Origin: an uncultured delta proteobacterium
GTDB taxonomy: Bacteria; Myxococcota_A; Polyangia; Polyangiales; Ga0077539
DNA length: 6,070 bases
Direction: 5' to 3'
Assembly (NCBI GenBank): GCA_903860995.1
Contig: CAIOSS010001044.1
Location: forward strand, 1-6,070
The notes below the pieces were generated by a model. That model was given only the letters and a program-made list of their open reading frames with translations, did not search any database and had not been told where the DNA came from. Numbering within the stretch: position 1 is the first letter of the stretch; every line of letters begins with the position of its first letter. Of the stretch, positions 1 through 5,800 are shown piece by piece. The translations under genes and the position numbers were made by a program.

Positions 1-279
1 CGCCGCGCAAGCGGGCGTCGCGTTGGGCGTCGCGCACGCCATCCCGCAGCCGCCGCAGTGCGCCACCGTCACCCGGGTGTCGACCTCGCAGCCGTTGGCC
101 GCCGTCGCGTCGCAGTCGCCGAAGCCCGCGGCGCAGGCCCCTCGCACGCAGGCGCCCGCCGCGCAGCTCGCCGCCGCGTTGGCGAAGCTGCACGCCCGGC
201 CGCACGCGCCGCAGTGCATGAGGCTGGTGGCGGTGTCGGTCTCGCAGCCGTTGGCCGCCATGTCGTCGCAGCTCGCGGT
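1..279 (-). repeat. 52-residue cysteine repeats of lipoprotein A (1 complete, 1 partial)
   Basis: The first unit covers residues 144-195 (bases 279-124); the second starts at residue 196 (base 123) and leaves the window after 41 residues. Both share the NGCE motif, the HCGxCG cluster and cysteine spacing with the eleven units of lipoprotein B, including the exact 52-residue period. More units probably follow outside the window. Confidence 0.85.
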
Positions 280-708
280 GCCGCCCGGGCAGGCCGTGAC
301 GGTGCAGCGCCCGGCGACGCAGTCCGGGGTGCCGCTCGCGGCGGTGCACACCATCCCGCACCCGCCGCAGTGGGTCAGCGAGGTCTGCGCGTCGACGCAC
401 GCGCCGCCGCAGCACGTGAGCGCCCCGGGGCAGGGCTGCGTCGCGCTGCACCCGGCGTCCACGGGGCCGGCGTCGACCCCGGCGTCGGTGCCCGCGTCGG
501 TCGGCTCACCCGCGTCCGCGCCCGTGTCGGTGCCCGCGCCCGTGTCGGTGCCCGCGCCCGCGTCGTCGGCATCCATCGGGGTCGGCGCGTCGATCGGCGC
601 GACGCCGGTGTCGGCGCCGCCCCCGGTCGTCGCCTCGTCGCCGCAGCCCGCCGCGAGCAGCGTGACCAGCGGGAGCGCCCCCCGAACCCATCGCCTCGTC
701 TTTACCAT
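1..708 (-). CDS. Cysteine-rich repeat lipoprotein A (5' part; 3' end outside window)
   Basis: This is a predicted exported lipoprotein of unknown function; 236 codons are visible and the frame is still open at the window edge. Residues 1-22 form a lipoprotein signal: basic start (MVKTRRWVRG), hydrophobic stretch, and LAAGC with Cys22 as the lipidation site. Residues 23-86 are an Asp/Ala/Gly/Thr-rich linker with repeated GAGTDT and DAG motifs. At 87-143 lies a module with the pattern CxxxxxCxxxxxCCxxxC, then HCGGCG, resembling plant Stig1-type cysteine modules. At 144-195 is one complete 52-residue repeat (SCD...NGCE...HCGACG...), and a second starts at 196 and runs off the edge. The ATG at 708 is chosen because GGAGGA lies 12 bases upstream; GTG codons at 717 and 720 are too close to that site. 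The module and repeats match lipoprotein B at 2892, so the two are paralogues. The gene starts 63 bases after the ATP-grasp gene ends. Assignment as a surface lipoprotein is well supported; the role is not known. Confidence 0.88.
   Translation of the reverse strand, partial: MVKTRRWVRGALPLVTLLAAGCGDEATTGGGADTGVAPIDAPTPMDADDAGAGTDTGAGTDTGADAGEPTDAGTDAGVDAGPVDAGCSATQPCPGALTCCGGACVDAQTSLTHCGGCGMVCTAASGTPDCVAGRCTVTACPGGTASCDDMAANGCETDTATSLMHCGACGRACSFANAAASCAAGACVRGACAAGFGDCDATAANGCEVDTRVTVAHCGGCGMACATPNATPACAA
521..556 (-). repeat. 18-bp tandem duplication in the linker of lipoprotein A
   Basis: Two exact head-to-tail 18-bp copies (521-538 and 539-556) encode the sequence GAGTDT twice in the Asp-rich linker after the lipobox. 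Neighbouring DAG and TDAG codon repeats (about 460-515) look like older, diverged products of the same slippage. The unit is a multiple of three, so copy-number change alters spacer length without breaking the frame. Confidence 0.8.
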
Positions 709-771
709 CGTGGTCACCACTCCTCCGCGCGTCGCGCAGGGGAGGGACGCTACACGCCGTCGACCGCGCGG
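709..771 (-). other. Intergenic spacer between ATP-grasp gene and lipoprotein A, with two short palindromes
   Basis: The 63-base gap holds the ribosome binding site and two short inverted repeats. GACCGCGCGGTC (762-773) is a perfect 12-bp palindrome that overlaps the ATP-grasp stop codon. GTGGTCACCAC (710-720) has 5-bp arms around one centre base and lies between the ribosome binding site and the start codon of lipoprotein A. Neither is followed by a T-run, so I do not call a terminator. The close spacing is compatible with read-through from the ATP-grasp gene. Confidence 0.4.
721..726 (-). promoter_or_regulatory. Ribosome binding site of lipoprotein A
   Basis: On the minus strand GGAGGA sits 12 bases before the ATG at 708, a slightly long spacing. 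It would be 3 bases from a GTG at 717 and adjacent to a GTG at 720, so it argues for the ATG start. Confidence 0.6.
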
Positions 772-2019
772 TCAGCCGTAGCGCACCTGCACGTGCTCGA
801 TGAGCGACCGCAGCACGCGCTTCACCCCTTCGGTGGTGGCGTGCCGCACGATGGCCCACCCTTCGCCCTCGTAGCCCTCCGCCCGGCCCTGGCCCACCCG
901 CGGCCGGCGCAGCTCGATCAGCGCGTCGCCCGCCGCGGCCACGGCGGCGTCGATGCCCTGCACCGAAGCCACCCGCGCGCCGGGCCCGTGGCCCCGGAAG
1001 AACGCCGCCCCCGCGGCCCAGCGCCGGGGCTTCGGGGCGAAGCGGTCGAAGGCGATGAGCCCGGCCCAGTCGGCCACGAGGTCGGTCTCGTGCGCGAGGC
1101 CCATCAGCGGCATGATGTGCACCCCGGGCGGGCGGGCGCCCACCTCGTTCACCAGCGCCGTGCCGTCCTCGCGCAGGAACCACTCCATGTGCGTGAGCGC
1201 CGTCCCCGCCGCAGAGCCCGCGTGCTCGCCGAAGAGGGCCGCCAGCGCGGCGGTGTTGGTCGGCGCGAAGCCCGCCCAGGGCTCCTCGTGGGCGTCCCGC
1301 GGGAGCAGCACGCAGTACTGCACCCACGGGGTCTCCAGCACCTCCAGGGGCGTGGGGAAGTACCGCGTCCCGGAGCGCCACACGGGCACGCCGCGCACCG
1401 TCACGGTCTCGCAGGTGTGCTCCCGCGCGCGCACGAACTCCTCCACCTGGAGGGGCTGCGCTGTCGTGGGCATGGCGCCCTTCGCGGCGAGGGCCGCGAG
1501 GTCTTCCGACGACTCCACCCGGAAGGTCGCGCGCGACCCGAGCCCCGCCTGCGGCTTCACGATGACGGGGTAGCCCACGTGGCCGACGAAGAGCGCGAGC
1601 TCGCGCGTCGAGCGCACCAGGGCGCTGCGCGCCACCGGGACCCCGTGGGCGCGGAGCACCTCCTTCATGCGGTCCTTGTCGCGGAAGTTGCGGGCGACGG
1701 CGGTGTTGATCCCCTCGATGCCGAGCGCCTCGCGCGCCTGCGCCATCGGCATCTGGAGCTGCTCGAGCGCGCCCGTCAGCCGGTCGATGCGCCCGACGTG
1801 GCGGGAGAGCGCTCCCGCCGCCGCGGTGAGCTGCGCGCCGTCGAGCACGTCGGTGACGGCGTAGTGGGCCGCGACGCGCGGGCGTATCTCCGCGGGGATG
1901 GCCGACTCCGGGTCGGCGCTGATCACCGAGAGGGTCACGTCGTCGAGGGCGGCGAAGGCCCTCACGTAGCGGTTGGTGTTGTCGAGGAAGCGCGGCGCGA
2001 CGAAGACGACGTGGGGCAC
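772..2019 (-). CDS. ATP-grasp domain ligase, substrate unknown
   Basis: This is a cytoplasmic ATP-grasp enzyme of 415 residues. The family activates a carboxylate as an acyl phosphate with ATP and joins it to an amine or other nucleophile. A Rossmann-like N-terminal part begins HVVFVAPRF (residues 3-11). FRDKDRMKEVL (112-122) followed by HGVPVARS is the usual lead-in to the ATP-grasp fold. YPVIVKPQAG with Lys155 and GLGSR (159-163) are the ATP-binding segment. EEFVRAREHTCE (193-204) is the hinge region. Glu279 (HMEWF) and NEVGARPPG (Asn291, Glu292, Arg296) match the metal- and phosphate-binding acids of PurK- or BacD-like ligases. The start is chosen at GTG 2019, directly before PHVVF, with GGTAGAG 8 bases upstream; GTG 2028 is an alternative. 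In-frame extension to 2184 adds a low-complexity Arg/Pro stretch and looks non-coding. It lies downstream of the thioesterase gene on the same strand. Fold assignment is firm; substrate cannot be named from the sequence. Confidence 0.9.
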   Translation of the reverse strand: MPHVVFVAPRFLDNTNRYVRAFAALDDVTLSVISADPESAIPAEIRPRVAAHYAVTDVLDGAQLTAAAGALSRHVGRIDRLTGALEQLQMPMAQAREALGIEGINTAVARNFRDKDRMKEVLRAHGVPVARSALVRSTRELALFVGHVGYPVIVKPQAGLGSRATFRVESSEDLAALAAKGAMPTTAQPLQVEEFVRAREHTCETVTVRGVPVWRSGTRYFPTPLEVLETPWVQYCVLLPRDAHEEPWAGFAPTNTAALAALFGEHAGSAAGTALTHMEWFLREDGTALVNEVGARPPGVHIMPLMGLAHETDLVADWAGLIAFDRFAPKPRRWAAGAAFFRGHGPGARVASVQGIDAAVAAAGDALIELRRPRVGQGRAEGYEGEGWAIVRHATTEGVKRVLRSLIEHVQVRYG

Positions 2020-2232
2020 GAGGCGCACTCTACCGAAGCCCGCGGGCGAACACGCGACGGAACATCCTTCGTACGACGTCGGTCTCAGGGGGCGGAGAGG
2101 GCGCGGGCGCTCGACGACGGCGCCGAGGTGCCCTTCGGGCGCGGTGTGTTGCGCTTCGTCCACACGCGCGGGCACGCCAACCAAGGGACCACGCTCCAGG
2201 GATTTCCAGGGCGGATCGCCGCAAGGTCGGGT
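2020..2232 (-). other. Intergenic region between thioesterase and ATP-grasp genes
   Basis: These 213 bases carry no convincing gene. They include an 8-bp palindrome TCGTACGA (2069-2076) in a locally less GC-rich patch roughly 50 bases before the ATP-grasp start, which could belong to a promoter or operator. I see no clear -35/-10 pair and no hairpin with a T-run. The length is enough for a separate promoter, so co-transcription with the thioesterase gene is not certain. Confidence 0.35.
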
Positions 2233-2706
2233 CTACCAGCGGTGGTAGGCGGGGTGGTCGGGCTTCACGGCGACGAAGGTGCCGGTGCCGATGGCGGTGA
2301 CCTTGCCGTTGGCGGTCATGGTCGCTTCGATGGTGGCGCGGTCGTCAGTCGACGACACGACGTGGGCGTCGACGTGGACGGGGCCGATGGGCGTCGGGCG
2401 CTTCAGCACGACCTTGAACTCCGCGGTCACCGTGCACGGCGCGTGGTCGAGGCCCTGCTTGCGCATCAGGTGATGGATCGCGGTCCAGTTCATGTGGCAG
2501 TCGAGGACGGTGCCGATGATGCCGCCGTTGAGCACGTTCTCGAAGGCCTCGTGGTGGCGCTCGGGGACGAAGTCGCACACGACGTGGGCGTCGCTCGCGT
2601 CGCTCGCCGCGACGCTGCGGATGCGCAGTCCCCGGTCGTTGGTGGGGCCGCAGCCGAAGCAGCGCCCGTGCGGCGCGAAGGTCTCTTGCAGCGAGGGCTC
2701 GCTCAT
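2233..2706 (-). CDS. PaaI-type hotdog-fold thioesterase
   Basis: This is a predicted cytoplasmic acyl-CoA (or related acyl-thioester) thioesterase of 157 residues, a usual length for a single hotdog domain. An N-terminal CFGCGPTNDRGLRI (residues 16-29) is the CFGCG-x2-N-x2-GL signature of a PaaI subgroup. HHEAFENVLNGGIIGTVLD (51-69) holds the helix-start motif, with Asp69 as the likely catalytic acid and NGG in place of the more common HGG. The strands AEFKVVLKRPTPIG and VHVDAHVVSS follow, then a final GTGTFVAV strand. The ATG at 2706 is chosen because homologues of this type begin just before the LQE...P-x2-CFGCG segment. However, no good ribosome binding site precedes it. An ATG at 2772 with a G-rich GGGGGGAG three bases upstream would add 22 residues, and a GTG at 2793 would add 29. 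The gene is the first of three on this strand. The thioester substrate is unknown. Confidence 0.88.
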   Translation of the reverse strand: MSEPSLQETFAPHGRCFGCGPTNDRGLRIRSVAASDASDAHVVCDFVPERHHEAFENVLNGGIIGTVLDCHMNWTAIHHLMRKQGLDHAPCTVTAEFKVVLKRPTPIGPVHVDAHVVSSTDDRATIEATMTANGKVTAIGTGTFVAVKPDHPAYHRW

Positions 2707-2891
2707 CCGTCGACGGTAGCGCAATCGCCCCCCCGGCTGCTGGAAGATCCCTTCGATCACCGCTCCAGACATGGTCTCCCCCCGTCCGACCACCCGAACG
2801 CGCGATGGGTTCCCGGACTCTCCCGGGTCGTCGAAGGAACGCCCGGTACAAACCCACTGGCATATAGTCCAACTTCACAATGGAGGCTCCA
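2707..2891. promoter_or_regulatory. Divergent intergenic region driving thioesterase and lipoprotein B
   Basis: About 185 bases separate the divergent starts at 2706 and 2892; the gap shrinks to 119 if the thioesterase starts at 2772. The segment 2846-2881 is clearly more AT-rich than its surroundings. It contains TATAGT (2863-2868) on the plus strand, a fair -10 hexamer about 24 bases before the lipoprotein B start. No matching -35 hexamer lies 16-18 bases upstream. A sigma-54-like TGGCAT also occurs at 2858-2863 but lacks the second GC element. Promoter presence is likely from layout; the exact elements are weak. Confidence 0.45.
2882..2886 (+). promoter_or_regulatory. Ribosome binding site of lipoprotein B
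   Basis: GGAGG lies 5 bases before the ATG at 2892. It overlaps the in-frame ATG at 2880, which would therefore have no such site, so it settles the start at 2892. Confidence 0.8.
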
Positions 2892-5800
2892 ATGGGTGGT
2901 ACGGGACGGTCGCCGGTCTTCGCTCTCGTGTTCGTGGCGGCCGCACTCGCGGCGTGCGGCGAGGGTCGCTCCGTCGTGGGCGGTCCCTCCGACACCGGGT
3001 CCGCGGACGCCTTCGACGCCGTCGCCATCGACGTCCCGGCCATCGACGCGCCCTCGCAAGACGTCCCCGAGGAGCTCATCGACACCCCGGCCCCGGTCGA
3101 CGTCTCGATGCGCTGCGCCGCCAATACCGACTGCATGGGCAGCCCCACCGGCAACGTCTGCGACCTCAGCTCGGGGCGCTGCGTGGAGTGCCTCCCGGCG
3201 AGCGACACCTGCCCCGCGGGGCGCTACTGCGACGACTCCAACCGCTGCCTCACGGGCTGCCGCAACGACGAGGCGTGCCGCATGGCGGGCCCCATGGACG
3301 GCGGCGTCCCGGCCACGCGCTGTCTCCCGACCACGCGCGCCTGCGTGGAGTGCATCACCGACGAGCACTGCCCCGCGGGGTCGCTCTGCGTGGGCAACGC
3401 CTGCGCGGCGGGGTGCAGCGCGACGCGGGCGTGCCCGACGGGGCAGGCGTGCTGCGCCGCCGCGTGCGCCGACGTGCAGGCGAGCACCGTGCATTGCGGC
3501 GGCTGCGACATGGCGTGCCGCACCCCCAACGGCACCCCCGCGTGCCGCAACGGGACCTGCGCCGTCGGCATGTGCACCGCCCCCTTCGCCGACTGCGACG
3601 GCGCGGCGGCCAACGGCTGCGAGGTCGACACCCTCAACGCGGTCGAGCACTGCGGCGGCTGCGGCATGGCGTGCTCCACGCGCGGCAACGCCATGGCGCG
3701 ATGCGCGGCGGGCCGCTGCGAGATCACCTGCAACGCTGGCTTCGCCGACTGCGACATGGACCCGGCCAACGGCTGCGAGGCCGACACCCGGGTGAGCGTG
3801 CTGCACTGCGGTGCCTGCGGGCGGGCGTGCACGCCGCCCAACGCCGAGGCGACCTGCGCGATGGGCGCGTGCGGCATCGCGCGCTGCAACGCGGGCTTCG
3901 GCGACTGCGACGGCAACGCGTCCAACGGCTGCGAGACCGACCTGCGCCTCACGCCGAGCCACTGCGGGATGTGCGGCAACGGCTGCCCCTCGCGCGCCAA
4001 CGCCGCGGCGGTGTGCGCCGCCGGCACCTGCGCCTCCATCTGCGTGTCGGGCTTCCTCGACTGCGACGGCGACGGGTCCAACGGCTGCGAGGCCGACCTG
4101 CGCACCAGCACGACGAGCTGCGGCGGCTGCGGCCGCGCCTGCGCCCCGCCGCGCGCCACGGGCGTGTGCGAGGGCGGCGCCTGCCGCATCGCGACCTGCG
4201 CGGCGGGCTTCGCCGACTGCAACATGGACCCGGCCGACGGCTGCGAGGTGAGCACCGTCAACGACCGCAACCACTGCGGCGCGTGCTCGAACGTGTGCGC
4301 GGTGCCGGGCGCCACGGCGGCCTGCGCCGCGGGCGTGTGCCGCCTCGACGCCTGCCTCGCGGCGCGGGGCGACTGCGACGGCAGCGCGGGCAACGGCTGC
4401 GAGGTCGACCTCAACGCCGCGGTGACCCACTGCGGCGCCTGCGGGGCGAGCTGCAACCTGCCCAACGCGACGGCGTCGTGCGCTGCGGGTCGCTGCGCGG
4501 TGGCGTCGTGCAACGCGGGCTTCGCCGACTGCAACATGAACCCCGCCGACGGCTGCGAGGTGAACCTCTCCACCAGCGCGTCGCACTGCGGCAGCTGCGG
4601 CAACGCGTGCGTGTTCGCCGGGGGCACCGCGGCCTGCACGATGGGCACGTGCACCCTCACGATGTGCGCGGCCGCGCTCGGCGACTGCGACGGCAACCGC
4701 TCCAACGGCTGCGAGACCAACCTCAACACGACCACCTCGCACTGCGGCGCGTGCGGCGCGGCGTGCGTGCTCGCCAACGCGACGCCCGACTGCCGCAGCG
4801 CGCGCTGCGCGGTGGCGTCGTGCAACGCGGGCTTCGCCGACTGCAACACCAACCCCGTCGACGGCTGCGAGGTGAACACCCGCTCCGACGAGGGCAACTG
4901 CGGCGCGTGCGGCGCTCGCTGCGCGCTCCCCGGGGCCACGGCCGTGTGCGCCTCGGGCGCCTGCGCGGTGGAGACGTGCACCGCGGGCCGCGCCGACTGC
5001 GACCGCGCCCCGGCCAACGGCTGCGAGGTCGACACGAGCGGGGACGTCAGCAACTGCGGCGCGTGCGGAACGAGCTGCGCCCTCGCCAACGCCACGCCCG
5101 TGTGCACCGCGGGCGCGTGCCGGGTGGGCACCTGCAACGCGGGCTTCGCCGACTGCGACGCCAACCCCGCCAACGGCTGCGAGGTCGACCTGCGCAACGA
5201 CGCGAGCCACTGCGGTCGCTGCGGCAACGCCTGCTTCGCGTGTGCGGCCAGCGCGTGCCTGGCGGGCGGAACCGCGGCGCGCGACGGCTCCGAGTCGGCG
5301 GGCGTCGACCTGCGCTACCAGTTCGCCCCGGTGGTCGCGGGGACGGGCTTCGTGCGCGCCAACTGGGACGCCACGACGGGCGCCACGCAGTACCGGGTGA
5401 GCGTCGGGACCACCCCCGGCGGCGCCGACACGGCCCCGGCGCGGATGGTGACCGGCACCTCCGTGTCGCTCTCCGGGCTCACGCTCCGGGGCGCCTGGGA
5501 TGGTGTGACGTACTATGTCACGGTGCAGCCCTTCAACGGCGCTGTGGCGGGCGTGGCGTCGACCTCGAACGGGGTGCAGATCGCCGAGGCGGCGACGTGG
5601 GACGGGGTCTCGACGACGGGCATCACGCGGGGCGTGAGCGCCAACTGGCCTGCCTCGGGGCAGACGGCCTGGTACGGGGACCACTACTTCGAGACGGTGA
5701 CGGTGGCCGCGGGGGTGACGGTTCGCGCGCAGGGCTTCGGTCGCGTGTCGATGGTGCCCGAGGGCGTCGCCGCGACGGCCCCGAGCGTGACGTCGCCGCA

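Noticed and set aside
23..781. Plus-strand open frame opposite lipoprotein A, with a Ser/Pro/Ala-rich end
   Set aside because: It mirrors the Asp-rich linker and cysteine repeats of the minus-strand gene, which has a lipobox and ribosome binding site.
2030..2065. Tiny minus-strand reading frame (11 codons, MFRRVFARGLR) ending just before the ATP-grasp start, considered as a leader peptide
   Set aside because: It has no properly spaced ribosome binding site and no attenuator-like hairpins; chance is the simpler explanation.
2020..2184. N-terminal extension of the ATP-grasp protein up to a start at 2184
   Set aside because: The 55 added residues are Arg/Pro-rich without family similarity, while the fold begins at PHVVFVAPRF right after the GTG at 2019.
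2185..2232. Intrinsic terminator after the thioesterase gene
   Set aside because: No stable GC hairpin followed by a T-run on the minus strand could be found by eye.
2858..2875. Sigma-54 promoter (TGGCAT-like element) before lipoprotein B
   Set aside because: The second element at the required spacing is CCAAC and lacks the conserved GC of the -12 box.
58..3795. Very long plus-strand open frame (1245 codons) running antisense to three genes and then into lipoprotein B out of frame
   Set aside because: Its translation is Arg/Ala/Gly-rich low complexity with no domain, and it opposes clear genes with lipobox, ATP-grasp and hotdog motifs. It is a product of high third-position GC.
3224..5227. 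Minus-strand open frame of 667 codons with repeating STSQPLAG...SQSAKPAL pattern
   Set aside because: The pattern follows exactly the 156-bp period of the true gene on the other strand, so it is a shadow. Similar antisense proteins may exist in databases as mis-annotations.
3585..5258. Multiheme cytochrome or iron-sulfur protein, because of the many C-x-x-C clusters
   Set aside because: The clusters read H-C-G-x-C-G, not C-x-x-C-H, and the eight regularly spaced cysteines in an exported protein fit disulfides better.
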